NCBI GenBank assembly: GCA_017307505.1
Contig: JAFKEE010000018.1
Location: 1-64,000 of the forward strand
Reading direction: 5' to 3'
Origin: Acidobacteriota bacterium
GTDB taxonomy: Bacteria > Acidobacteriota > Terriglobia > Bryobacterales > Bryobacteraceae
DNA: 64,000 bases
The notes beneath the pieces were generated by a model that worked only from the letters and a program-made list of their open reading frames with translations, did no database searches and was not told where the DNA came from. This document shows, one piece after another, positions 51,596 through 62,270 of this stretch (position 1 is the stretch's first letter; each line of letters opens with the position of its first letter). The translations under genes were made by a program, and so were the position numbers.

Positions 51596-51605
51596 CTTCA
51601 GTCAC
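51592..51605. promoter_or_regulatory. GTGAC-N4-GTCAC palindrome before the RIC gene
   Basis: GTGAC-TTCA-GTCAC overlaps the hemerythrin stop codon, with its centre about 52 bases before the RIC start. Same arms as at 44128 and 50971. Confidence 0.72.
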
Positions 51606-51650
51606 TGCACGCCAGGGCCGCAACGCGTAGCCTACCAGTAAGGAGCAATC

Positions 51651-52376
51651 ATGCCAATCGAGTCTGGTGTCACCGTTGCCGAAATCGCGGCGAGTTCACT
51701 GCCCGCTGTGAGGGTGTTTGAGCGTCTGGGTATTGATTACTGCTGCGGCGGAAAACGCCCACTGGGGGACGTATGCCGCGAGAAAGGCCTGGATGCGGAC
51801 GCCGTTCAGCGCGAGTTGGACGCCGCCGCTAGCGCCCGTGAGAGCACCGACCGCGACTGGAAGACAGCGCCCTTGCACGAGCTGGTCGATCATATCGTCA
51901 GCACGCATCACCAGTACCTCAAGCGCGAGTTTCAGCCGCTGGCCGACCGGCTGGAGAAGGTCTACCGCGTTTACAATGAGCGCTACGGCCCGACCCTCAC
52001 CGGTCTGCCGGAAGTGTACTCCGAGCTCCGGTCAGAACTGGAGATGCACATGTTCAAGGAGGAAAGAATCCTGTTCCCCGCGATTGTAGCCGCCGAGTCG
52101 GCGGCGTCGTGTGGCGCGCCGCTTCCTAGAACACCGTTTGGTCCCTTCGCCAATCCGATCGGGATGATGCAGGCCGAACACGATAGTGCAGGGCAGGCGC
52201 TCGCCCGGATTCGCACCATCACTGGCAACTTCGCGATTCCCGATTATGCCTGCGTAACCTACCGCGCGCTGATGAGCGGGCTGCAGGAACTGGAGCAGGA
52301 CCTGCATCTGCATATACACCTTGAAAACAACATCCTCTTTCCGCGCGCGACTGAACTGGAGCGTTCACGGACGTAG
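51651..52376 (+). CDS. Iron-sulfur cluster repair di-iron protein (RIC; ScdA/YtfE)
   Basis: 241 residues. The N-terminal ScdA_N/DUF542 domain contains the diagnostic LGIDYCCGGKRPL. The hemerythrin part provides HELVDHIVSTHHQYLKREF, EMHMFKEERILFP, MMQAEHDSAG and HIHLENNILFPRA. RIC proteins repair Fe-S clusters after nitric-oxide or oxidative damage. AAGGAG precedes the ATG. It is followed after 9 bases by a Cys-rich peptide gene. Confidence 0.95.
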   Translation: MPIESGVTVAEIAASSLPAVRVFERLGIDYCCGGKRPLGDVCREKGLDADAVQRELDAAASARESTDRDWKTAPLHELVDHIVSTHHQYLKREFQPLADRLEKVYRVYNERYGPTLTGLPEVYSELRSELEMHMFKEERILFPAIVAAESAASCGAPLPRTPFGPFANPIGMMQAEHDSAGQALARIRTITGNFAIPDYACVTYRALMSGLQELEQDLHLHIHLENNILFPRATELERSRT

Positions 52377-52385
52377 GGGAGGACA

Positions 52386-52583
52386 ATGGGCAGTTGGGGT
52401 TGTCCGCATGAGATAGACGGCGCCTGCCAGAAGGTGAACAAGCTCCCCTGCGACCCGGGCATGAGGGGATGCGTCCTCCACGGCCGGTTTGTCTTCAGTA
52501 ATCCGGCCAAGAACCGGCCGTCCAAACCTGACGCCCGAATGAAGGCCCAAGAAAAGGGCGGCCAGCCTCGATCGTCGAAATGA
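52386..52583 (+). CDS. Small Cys-rich protein next to RIC
   Basis: 65 residues. Conserved-looking Cys spacing CPHEIDGACQKVNKLPCDPGM then GCVLHGRFVF, four Cys in all, and a basic tail. GGGGAGGA lies upstream. The Cys set could bind iron, zinc or a cluster. No named family is recognised. Coupling with RIC suggests a role in NO stress or cluster repair. Confidence 0.65.
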   Translation: MGSWGCPHEIDGACQKVNKLPCDPGMRGCVLHGRFVFSNPAKNRPSKPDARMKAQEKGGQPRSSK

Positions 52584-52596
52584 ACGGGGGTGCCGC

Positions 52597-53169
52597 TCAA
52601 CGCGGCGAATTCCGGCAAGCGCGAAAACGAAAGTCCCGAGCGCGTTGGTCGACGCTGATTTCCACAAATCCGGCGGCCCCCAGTCGTTGCGGGAGAGTCC
52701 GGGGATCGACGGGCGTGAAGGTGTCTCCGGCGTGAATCATCCGGAACAGAAGGCCGGCAAAACTATCAGCTCCCACGAACGTCCCGCCTGGACATAAGAC
52801 GCGCGCTACTTCGGCCAAAAGGCGATCCTGCTGAAGCGGGTTCGGGATGTGATGAAGCATGGTGAAGCAGAACGCGGCATCGAACGTCCCGTCCGCGAAC
52901 GGCAGGCATATGGCGTCTGCCTGGACCACCCTGACTTTGGTCCCAGTTGTCCGACGCGCGAGGCTGCGAGCAGTACCCCAGTCCAGTTCCACGCAGGTCA
53001 GTCCGCTCGCATGGGCCCCCAGAACCTCGGAGGCGGCGCCATAGCCGGAACCGATCTCGAGGGTGTTTTCGCCCGGGCCGAGGCCTTCAAGCGCCCACGG
53101 CAGCACTTCTTCCTCTACCCTCTGCCTCCAATATCCCGATCGGCAGATCCAATGGTGGAGACGATTCAT
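52597..53169 (-). CDS. SAM-dependent methyltransferase (class I)
   Basis: 190 residues with the Rossmann SAM motif LEIGSGYGAASEVL, acidic loop CVELDW, motif II DAAFCFTMLHHIPNP and motif III GGTFVGAD, similar to UbiE/Methyltransf_11 proteins. Substrate unknown. It overlaps the hemerythrin gene by 4 bases and ends the nar-act operon, converging on the Cys-rich gene. Confidence 0.88.
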   Translation of the reverse strand: MNRLHHWICRSGYWRQRVEEEVLPWALEGLGPGENTLEIGSGYGAASEVLGAHASGLTCVELDWGTARSLARRTTGTKVRVVQADAICLPFADGTFDAAFCFTMLHHIPNPLQQDRLLAEVARVLCPGGTFVGADSFAGLLFRMIHAGDTFTPVDPRTLPQRLGAAGFVEISVDQRARDFRFRACRNSPR

Positions 53170-53606
53170 TGCGTGAGGCTCAGCGACGGGAAGACGTCGC
53201 TTTCCTCCAACCGGATGTGCCGCTCATAAAGCCCCGACAGACCTTCCAGGATTGCCGTCAGCCGGGCTGTCTCCGCAGTGGATAGCCGGCCATTCGCCAG
53301 CCACAGTCTGCCCAGCCGGTCCGCTTCGTCGTGAGCCCGGTCCGCACAGCCATGCTCTTCTTCGAGCGTGTCCAACAGCCGCACAAGCTCAGGCTGAACC
53401 GCGCACCGAAGGCGGGGGAATACAGTCTCCTCCTCAGTGGCGGAATGCTCTGGAGCGACGACCCGGAAGAATCGCAAACCCTCGGCAAACGCCGCCGGCT
53501 CCCTCAGCGCACCGCCCGAGGACTCCTTTGCGATTCGGATCAAACAAGCGAGAGCGCGCTCGATCTCGCGATGAGTGGCGCATAGCGTCCAGACGATGTC
53601 TTTCAT
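53166..53606 (-). CDS. Hemerythrin-domain di-iron protein
   Basis: 146 residues: LCATHREIERALA, PEHSATEEETVFPRL, EEEHGCADRAHDEAD and YERHIRLEESDVFPSL supply the iron ligands. Translationally coupled by 4-base overlaps to the TehA-like gene upstream and the methyltransferase downstream. Probably an NO- or O2-binding accessory of the nitrate cluster. Confidence 0.9.
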   Translation of the reverse strand: MKDIVWTLCATHREIERALACLIRIAKESSGGALREPAAFAEGLRFFRVVAPEHSATEEETVFPRLRCAVQPELVRLLDTLEEEHGCADRAHDEADRLGRLWLANGRLSTAETARLTAILEGLSGLYERHIRLEESDVFPSLSLTQ

Positions 53607-54682
53607 GAGACCTTCCTTGTTCGTGAAAAACTCAGCAAACCGCCGCCCAGCTTACGGCAAAGTCCCCAGAAGGTGGCCAGCCAAGCCGCAAGAGCAACAT
53701 AGACAAAGAACCGTGGCACCACGAACAGAAAATCCAATTGCATCGCCTGGGCCATCTGGAATGTCGACGCGGTGTACATGCCGAGTGGAAACACGGCACC
53801 CCAGTACAGAGGATCGTATTCCAGTGGGAACCGCTTGTAGACGTATCTCCAGGCCGCCAGAATCAAAAGCATCGGAATCCACCAGGTGCCCGTCGCCCAA
53901 TAGAACACCGTGAAACCCTTCAGGAACGGGAGCAGGGAGTGAAGGAAAGGCGCGTCCGAAGTGTTCATGATCAGCCGCGCTCCAGCCAGCGTGGAGATGG
54001 CCATCGCGCCCATGTTGATCCAGTAAGGAGGCGAGAGATCGCCGGGTGAAAAGCGAAAGAACGTGTAGCGGTAGAAAATCAGCGAGATCATCCAGATGTA
54101 CAGCATGCCGCCCCACAACCACATGGAGAGGGCGAAGAAGTTGATCATGAGCCGGTAGGGCTGGTTCCAATGGAGCGCAACCAGCGCGCTCAGGCTCGCC
54201 ACCGATTGCGTCGCCACTACGGCCAGGAGCCACGCGCCGGAGATCCCCTCGTACAATCCCGGCTTTTCCTCTTTGATTGTGAACGCCGTCAGAATCGTGT
54301 AGATCAGCGACACCCATAGGACGATCGCCAGCACCCACAGCGCGGCGGCGACGTGGTAGTTGCCGGCGATGAGGACGAATTGACTGCCGAGGATGCCCGA
54401 AGCCGCCACCGCGGTAAAAAACCCTGGGCCGCGTTGATGATCCGTGAGGTCGCTTAGAACCGCGCGGCCGAACCACCCGATTCGAAGAAGGTAGAGCGTC
54501 CAGATGGTCACGTAAGCTGCGCCGTTCAGCAGGAACAGTGCGAATGCGAGCCGCGGCATCCCGAGCATCTGCGCCGACAACGAGACGATGCCCGTTGCCA
54601 TCACCATGGCGAAGTAAGCGGGAGACAGATCGGCGACGACGTTACGGATCTCGATCAGTACGGCATTCCTCCACGTCCGCAT
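53603..54682 (-). CDS. TehA/SLAC1-like (TDT family) anion channel
   Basis: About 359 residues with ten helices. The start of the fold, LSPAYFAMVMATGIVSLSAQ, is typical of the SLAC1/TehA/malate-transporter superfamily. The conserved central Phe/Trp-rich helices (GTWWIPMLLILAAWRYVYK) follow. These channels pass small anions; chloride, sulfite, dicarboxylate or nitrate are family options. Its place in a nitrate operon makes nitrate or nitrite plausible, which is inference. Start is uncertain within 54640-54782; it overlaps the DUF7009-like gene. Confidence 0.82.
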   Translation of the reverse strand: MRTWRNAVLIEIRNVVADLSPAYFAMVMATGIVSLSAQMLGMPRLAFALFLLNGAAYVTIWTLYLLRIGWFGRAVLSDLTDHQRGPGFFTAVAASGILGSQFVLIAGNYHVAAALWVLAIVLWVSLIYTILTAFTIKEEKPGLYEGISGAWLLAVVATQSVASLSALVALHWNQPYRLMINFFALSMWLWGGMLYIWMISLIFYRYTFFRFSPGDLSPPYWINMGAMAISTLAGARLIMNTSDAPFLHSLLPFLKGFTVFYWATGTWWIPMLLILAAWRYVYKRFPLEYDPLYWGAVFPLGMYTASTFQMAQAMQLDFLFVVPRFFVYVALAAWLATFWGLCRKLGGGLLSFSRTRKVS

Positions 54683-55028
54683 CCGGATGAGGATAGACAT
54701 CCGGATCAAATCGCTCCTCCGGGCGAGTAAGGCAGCGGAAATCCTTTTCGATGGCGATATCGAGCGCGGACGAGACGCCATAGATTCCGACCTCGCCGGA
54801 AGAGGCCCACTGCTGAGCCCGATCGCGAACGACCGTCACCAGCGCGAGCCCCGATTCGAACGACGCGCGAAGCTCGCCAGGCCCATCTACTGACCGAATT
54901 CCGTAACGAAGGGCCTGCCCGGGGGCGAACTCGGTAGCTTCTTCCACCGGCTGACCCGCGCCCAGACGCGCTACCTCTGACCGCGTCAGACGCAGCCGCA
55001 GCGAATTTCCTTTGATGCGTAGTTTCAT
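54642..55028 (-). CDS. DUF7009-like small protein
   Basis: 128 residues starting MKLRIKGNSLRLRLTRSEVARL, a pattern found in small proteins of unknown function annotated near act clusters and redox operons. A beta-rich body and acidic C-terminus (ERFDPDVYPHPDADVEECR) follow. It begins 10 bases after actF and overlaps the TehA-like gene. Function unknown. Confidence 0.65.
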   Translation of the reverse strand: MKLRIKGNSLRLRLTRSEVARLGAGQPVEEATEFAPGQALRYGIRSVDGPGELRASFESGLALVTVVRDRAQQWASSGEVGIYGVSSALDIAIEKDFRCLTRPEERFDPDVYPHPDADVEECRTDRDP

Positions 55029-55038
55029 AATCTGTCCA

Positions 55039-56202
55039 TCAGTTGTGATAGCCCAAGCTCTGCGCGAGCATCGGATCGCGAACCGGCGTCTGCGGCGCCC
55101 TGCGAAACCACGCCAGGAACGCCACTCCGAACAACCCCATCGCGCCCAGCATCATGCCGGTCTCGATCCAGGGGAAAGCCGCTCTACCGTGTGTCACCGG
55201 CGGCAGAATCATCAGATACAGGTCCAGCCACCGGCCAATCAGAATGAGCACGGCCATGGAGGCGAGGACCGCTGGAGTTCGCTTGGCGGCGCTTGACAGC
55301 AGGATCAGGAACGGCACACCCCAATTCAGCACGACGTTCACGATGAAAAGCACGCCCAGCACACCTTGTTGCCGCAGGATGTAATACACGCTTTCTTCCG
55401 TCATGTTGGCGTACCAGATCAGCATGTACTGGCTGAAGAAGATGTACATCCAGAACGTGCTGAATGCGAACAGCAGTTTGCCGAGATCGTGGAGGTGTTC
55501 GTCGTTGACGAAGTCGCACAGCGGCGCCGACCGTTTCAGCCAGAGCACCAACAGAATGATCGCCGCCAGACCGGCGACGAACATACCGGAAAAGTTATAG
55601 ATTCCGAAGATTGTGCTGGTCCATTCGGGCTCGAGCGACATGATCCAGTCCACACTGGCCAGCCAATACGTGAGTGCAAACACAAACATGTAGGCGAGTG
55701 AAGCGCCGATGTTTCGCCGCGTGTGGCTCAGGCTGCCGTCCTCATCCTGGCGGCGCGAGTTGCGGACCAAATAGGCCGAGAATCCGAGCCAGAGCGCAAA
55801 GTAGACAATGGCCCGGAGGAGGAAGAAGGAACGTTGCAGCCAGAGCGCTTGAAATCCCGTGGACTCGCCGTGTTGCGCCATCCAAGGGTACAGATCGGGG
55901 TGAATGAGAAACACGAGAATCAGCCCAGCCGCGCCCACTGGCAGAGCGGCGACCATGGCTTCCGGAACTCGCCGGAAGGCCACTGCCCATCCGGCGCCGC
56001 AGGCGTATTGAAGCCCCACGAAGAGACTCCCGGCGAGTCCCATCGAGACCAGCCAGAAGGAGACCAGCATCAGGCTTGCCCACGCCCGCTCCGGAGCGAA
56101 GACCAGCCCCAACGCCCACGCCAGCACGCCGGCTCCGATAAGCACCAGCAATGAGCGGGTCAGAGTCGGCGAGGGGTGGTATGTGACGTCGAAGTGGTTC
56201 AT
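55039..56202 (-). CDS. actF: Alternative complex III subunit ActF
   Basis: 387 residues with about ten helices, the quinol-side membrane subunit related to ActC/NrfD. The N-terminal LLVLIGAGVLAWALGLVFAPERAWASLM and central FNFSGMFVAGLAA-type helices match family layout. It overlaps actE by 4 bases. ACIII oxidises quinol and reduces periplasmic cytochromes or passes electrons to oxidases. Confidence 0.88.
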   Translation of the reverse strand: MNHFDVTYHPSPTLTRSLLVLIGAGVLAWALGLVFAPERAWASLMLVSFWLVSMGLAGSLFVGLQYACGAGWAVAFRRVPEAMVAALPVGAAGLILVFLIHPDLYPWMAQHGESTGFQALWLQRSFFLLRAIVYFALWLGFSAYLVRNSRRQDEDGSLSHTRRNIGASLAYMFVFALTYWLASVDWIMSLEPEWTSTIFGIYNFSGMFVAGLAAIILLVLWLKRSAPLCDFVNDEHLHDLGKLLFAFSTFWMYIFFSQYMLIWYANMTEESVYYILRQQGVLGVLFIVNVVLNWGVPFLILLSSAAKRTPAVLASMAVLILIGRWLDLYLMILPPVTHGRAAFPWIETGMMLGAMGLFGVAFLAWFRRAPQTPVRDPMLAQSLGYHN

Positions 56203-56792
56203 TTCGCAGCCTCCGAGGCGGGCGCCGGCGCGGCCGCGGCGTTCTGCATCGACCGCACGTAGGCGATCGCACTCCAGCGGTCGTTCATCGTCAATTGCGA
56301 AGCATACGACGGCATCTTCTTCTGGCCGAAGGTGAGGATGTGGAACATCTGCCCCTCGGCGAGTTTCATGCTCTTCTCGCCCAGGAGATTCGGCGGCGCG
56401 GGAAATCCGTGCAACGCCACGGCTCCATCACCCCGCAGCGCGCCTCCGTGGCAGGGCGTACAGAAGTTCTGATAGACGACCGCGCCGCGTTCCTTCGCCT
56501 TCTGCGGATCGATCGGATTCTTCAGTTCGGCGGCGGCGCGTAGCGCATCCTCTGGAGTCGCTTGGTAATGTAGGGGCGCGAAGCCGCGAGGCAGCGTTCC
56601 CGGAACCGGCGGCTGCATGGTCTTGCCATCCGGCAGAATCGGATTCGGCGAGAAGGACGCGTACGCGACAGAGTGCGCCATGTCAGGGAGGATTTCGATA
56701 TTCGGCACGGTTGGATCCGGCCGAACGGTGAAATTAGCAATCATAGACAGCAGGAATAGCGCGAGCAGTGTCCAGTTCAACCTCGCGATCAT
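56199..56792 (-). CDS. actE: Alternative complex III subunit ActE, monohaem cytochrome c
   Basis: 197 residues with an N-terminal membrane/signal helix (LLALFLLSMIANFTV). A single c-haem motif, YQNFCTPCHGGALRGDG, lies near residue 117, and a distal Met region around KKMPSYASQL. It overlaps both neighbours by 4 bases. It delivers electrons from the complex to periplasmic carriers. Confidence 0.92.
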   Translation of the reverse strand: MIARLNWTLLALFLLSMIANFTVRPDPTVPNIEILPDMAHSVAYASFSPNPILPDGKTMQPPVPGTLPRGFAPLHYQATPEDALRAAAELKNPIDPQKAKERGAVVYQNFCTPCHGGALRGDGAVALHGFPAPPNLLGEKSMKLAEGQMFHILTFGQKKMPSYASQLTMNDRWSAIAYVRSMQNAAAAPAPASEAAK

Positions 56793-57318
56793 GCGGGCAC
56801 CTCCTCGGCCAGTCGCTCAATGACCTCGACCGCGCCGTGCCGCTCGAGCAAAGCACGTACCCGTCCGACGTCGAACGCCGCGTCTGTTTCCTCGATCAGC
56901 AGCGCGAACCGGTCATTGGTGATCCGGGGATCGATGAGTTTGGGCTGTTTGCCCGGGCGGAGCCGCGATATCAGCAGGAATGCGCCAACCGTGCCCAGGC
57001 CTGCGAACAGCACCATCACCTCGAACGTGATGGGGACGAACGCCGGTAGCGAGTTCCACGGCTTGCCGCCAACGTCGACCGGCCAGTCGATGGCCGCCGT
57101 CCAGATCTCGAACCAAAGCTTCAGCGCAGCTCCGAGCGCGCCGGCAATCAAGCATACTAGCGAGAGCCGGGAGCGCTTAAGACCGAGTACGCGATCCAGA
57201 CCATGCACGGCATATGGCGCGTACACCTCCACGATGCGCAGCCGCCGTTCGCGTGCCGCCTTGATTGCACCGACGAGATTGCTCTCGTCGCCAAAGACAC
57301 CCAGCAACTGAAACTGGC

Positions 57319-57322
<4 letters not shown>
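56789..57322 (-). CDS. actD: Alternative complex III subunit ActD (DUF3341)
   Basis: 177 residues. An N-terminal soluble segment ([22 protein letters not shown]...[21 protein letters not shown]) is followed by two helices, the DUF3341 layout. The ATG overlaps the actC stop. It is a structural subunit without cofactors. Confidence 0.92.
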
Positions 57323-58678
<1,356 letters not shown>

Positions 58679-58686
<8 letters not shown>

Positions 58687-61639
58687 TCTCTTTCTCCCCG
58701 TCCGCCGGTGCGTCCGGCCGGACGATCTTGAGGTACCCAACCGCGGGACGCACGTTGATCTCTTCGAGCACGCGATAGCGCCGGCCGCTCGCCATCAGCC
58801 GGGACGCCTCGCTTCGTGGATCGTCGAGGTCGCCGAAAACGATGGCTTTCGCTGGACAGGTCTGCTGGCAGGCGGTCTGAATGTCGCCGTCGCGTAGTGG
58901 CCTGTCTGCTCGCTTCGACTCGATCTTGGCCTCCTGAATGCGCTGCACGCAGAAGGTGCACTTTTCCATAACGCCCCGGCTGCGTACCGTGACATCGGGA
59001 TTCAACGCGAGGTTTGCCACCCGGTCTTCGCGCGAGTATTGGAACCAGTTGAAGCGCCGCACCTTGTAGGGGCAGTTGTTGGCGCAATAGCGCGTGCCGA
59101 CGCACCGGTTATAAGTCTGCTGGTTCAGACCCTCTTCGCTATGCGATGTAGCCAGCACCGGGCAGACCGTTTCGCACGGCGCGTGGTCGCACTGTTGGCA
59201 GAACATCGGTTGGTGCGCCACACGCGGATTCTCCGGCGCGCCGGAGTAATACCGGTCGATCCGCATCCAGTGCATCTCGCGTTTGCGGCGCATCTCGTCT
59301 TTGCCGACCACGGGGATGTTGTTTTCCGCCTGGCAGGCGACGACGCATGCCGCGCACCCGGTGCAGGCGTTGAGATCCACCACCATCGCCCAGTGATGCA
59401 CGGGGTACGGATGATCGGGCGGCCATAGCTCGGGACGCGACTTCTCCTTGGAGTGCCCGACTCCGGGCGCTCGAATCTGGACGAGCGTCGTCTCTTGCAC
59501 GATCGGACGTGTGGCGCCCGCGGCGGGCTTGAGACGCTCAGGCACGGTCAGCGTGTGGTGCTCCTGCGTGCACGCTAACGCCACGCTTCTGCCGGTTTTC
59601 GCGAGTTTGACGCCTGAACGGGAATAGGTAAGCGATCCGTGTTCGAACGTCAGCAACGGCGCGGCGTTGCCGCCTACCAGCCCCTTTTCGTTCAAAGTCG
59701 GGCGCGCTTCGATCCACTCCGGACCGGCTTTGGCAAATCGCGCCGACAGGCGGTTGCCGTACCCCAAAGCGATGGCTACGGTGCCGTCGTGCTGTCCGGG
59801 CTGGACCAGTGCCGGCAGTTCGACGGACTGCCCTCCACACTCGATGCGCACCACGTCGCCTGTGGCCACGGCGAGTTTGGCGGCGGCCCCCGGCGCGAGA
59901 CACGCGTAGTTGTCCCAAGCGACCTTGGTAACCGGGTCGGGCACTTCCTGGAGCCACGGATTGTAGGCGTGCCGGCCTTCGAGCAACGCTGTCTTGGCAT
60001 AGAGAACAAGTTCGAAGCCCTCCGGTGCGGGAGGGGTCCTGCGCGGTTCCGCTTCACGCGCCGCCGCCGTGGCGGCCTTGGCGCGCGCGGCCGGCTCGTA
60101 CTGCGCGAAGCCATCCCGCAGGATCTTCTCCCAGAATTGCTCGAACGCGACGGAGGCCTTCGCCTTGGGGAAGATCGTCTTTTGCCATTCGTCGCGAATC
60201 AGGGCCAGCGCCGTATCCGGCTTGCCGGTCCATGCCGCCAACGTTTCCACCCAGGGCCGCGTCTGGAACAGCGGGCGAATGCACGGCTGCACGATGCTCG
60301 CCGTACCTTCCACCGGCTCCGCATCGCTCCACGACTCGAGTGAGTGCGAGGCGGCGGAAACCACCTGGGCCGTCGCCGCCGTCTCGTCCAGCCGCTCCGC
60401 GTGGACCACCAGCAGTTTCGCCTTCGCCACCGCCGCGCCGCCCGGAAGCTCGAATGCCGGATTCGCACCGGCCACGATCAGCACATCCACCCGCCCGTCA
60501 CGCAATTCCGCGAGCAAACCTCCCAGCTCGCCGTCGTTGCCTCGGCGTTGGCGGCTCGCCCGGTCTGTTTCGAGGGTCGATCCATAATTGCCGAGCGCTT
60601 CGTTCATCCGGGTCACGAGCGCTTGCACGGCCACATCCTGCGAACCGCACACCACCAGGCCCCGCCCGCGGGCCTCGCGCAATCGTTTCGCGATCTCAGC
60701 CACCTCGGACCGACCTGAACCACCTGTCCGTACGGCGTCCGAGAGGTCGTTCACGAAGGCCGCTATCTCGCCCGGGCCAAGCACAACCCGCCGGTCCGCC
60801 TTCGTCCCGCTGAGCGACATGCGTGGTTCCACCTGGACGTGCCAGGCGTAGCGCGCGCCGTTCGGATCGCGCGATTCGGCGTAGCCGCGCGCGAACTCCA
60901 CCGGCGAAATCCACGTGCCGAGGAAGTCGGCGTCGATCGCTACGATCACGTCGGCCTTGTCGAAGCGGTAGCGCGGGAGGATGCGGGCGCTGTGCGTCTG
61001 TGTGTGCGCGTCGAGGATGGCCGACGAGGAAAGCGCGTCGTACTCGATGTGCCGCGCATTGCGGAAGCTGTCGAGGAAGCGGCGGATCCAGGTGGCTTCG
61101 GTCGGACTGTGTACCGTTCCAGTGAGGAGACGCACCGCGCCGCCGTTCTTCCGCACCTCGTCCAGACGGACCTGTACGAACGCGTCGGCCTGAGTCCAAC
61201 TCGCAGGCTTGCCGTTCAGCATCGGCTGGGCCACACGCTGGCTGTCGTAAAGGCCGAGGATCGAAGCCTGTCCCACCGCACACAACCCGCCGCGCGAAAC
61301 TGGATGGTCAGGATTACCCTCCAGCTTGATTGGACGCCCGTCTCTGACCTTCACCAGCGTCCCGCAGGCAGCGGTACAGCCGCTGCACGTGGAAGCAAAG
61401 TAGACCGGCCGGCCCGGTATGAAGCCTTCCGGCTGCGCCAGGTTGGGCTCGATTTTCTGAGCCGTACGGCCGCAGCCGGCCAGCATGGCCGCGCCAAAGC
61501 TGAATCCAGCCGCCTTCAGGAATCCGCGGCGGTCCGGTCCGCCTGCAATTCCGATGGGGCTCTCCGCAAACTCCGCGCCGTCCGGTTCGGAGATCGCCTG
61601 CCATTCTTCCAAGCTGCGCCAATGTTTCTCGGGCATCAT
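58679..61639 (-). CDS. actB: Alternative complex III subunit ActB (molybdopterin-like plus iron-sulfur domain)
   Basis: 986 residues. A twin-arginine-type leader ([21 protein letters not shown]) with a lipobox Cys shows export and anchoring. Residues about 70-640 form a molybdopterin-oxidoreductase-like domain. Residues about 740-960 carry four [4Fe-4S] motifs ([49 protein letters not shown]...CQQTCPAKA). In ACIII the molybdopterin site is empty. Ten bases downstream of actA. Confidence 0.94.
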
Positions 61640-61649
61640 CAGAATTCCT

Positions 61650-62270
61650 CTAGAAGTGACACGTCGAGCAGTTCGTCGACGCGTACACGCGCGCGCCGGC
61701 CACGCCCGTCTGGTTCACCTGGCGATGGCAGTTGACGCACCAGCCCATGCTCAGATCCGAGAATTGGCGGACGCGCTCCATCGTCTCCACCGGTCCGTGG
61801 CACTGCTGGCAAGCGACTCCCACCCGCACATGCGCGCGATGGTCGAAATACACGAAAGACGGCAGCCCGTGGACCCGGTTCCAGGCAATGGGCTGATTCC
61901 GCTGGATTGCGTCATACAGCTTCTGCAACTCGGTTGATACGATCGGGCGCGGTTTCCGATTCTCCTTCGCGGCAAGTTCGTCCTCGGCGTGCATCGCACC
62001 TATCGACGTCGTCACCTCCTTATGGCAGTTCATGCAGACGCCCGCCGGCGGAACGCTTGCGTGGCGGCTGGTCTGCGCGGCATAGTGGCAATACAGACAA
62101 GGAATCTGCATCTCGCCGGCATGCAACCGGTGGGAGTACGCGATCGGCTGCGCGGGTGAGTAGTCCTGCTGGTTGCCCGGCAGATGGAGTTGGCCGAGCC
62201 GGGCCGCCAGCAACACGCACGAGATACCGAGGCCAATGGCAAGAACGATGGTTACGATACGGCTGTTCAT
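61650..62270 (-). CDS. actA: Alternative complex III subunit ActA, pentahaem cytochrome c
   Basis: 206 residues with an N-terminal helix (IVTIVLAIGLGISCVLLAARL) and five CxxCH motifs: CLYCH, CMNCH, CQQCH, CVNCH, CSTCH. Pentahaem content is the usual one for ActA. The ATG overlaps the narK stop (ATGA), so nar and act genes are translationally coupled. Confidence 0.94.
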   Translation of the reverse strand: MNSRIVTIVLAIGLGISCVLLAARLGQLHLPGNQQDYSPAQPIAYSHRLHAGEMQIPCLYCHYAAQTSRHASVPPAGVCMNCHKEVTTSIGAMHAEDELAAKENRKPRPIVSTELQKLYDAIQRNQPIAWNRVHGLPSFVYFDHRAHVRVGVACQQCHGPVETMERVRQFSDLSMGWCVNCHRQVNQTGVAGARVYASTNCSTCHF

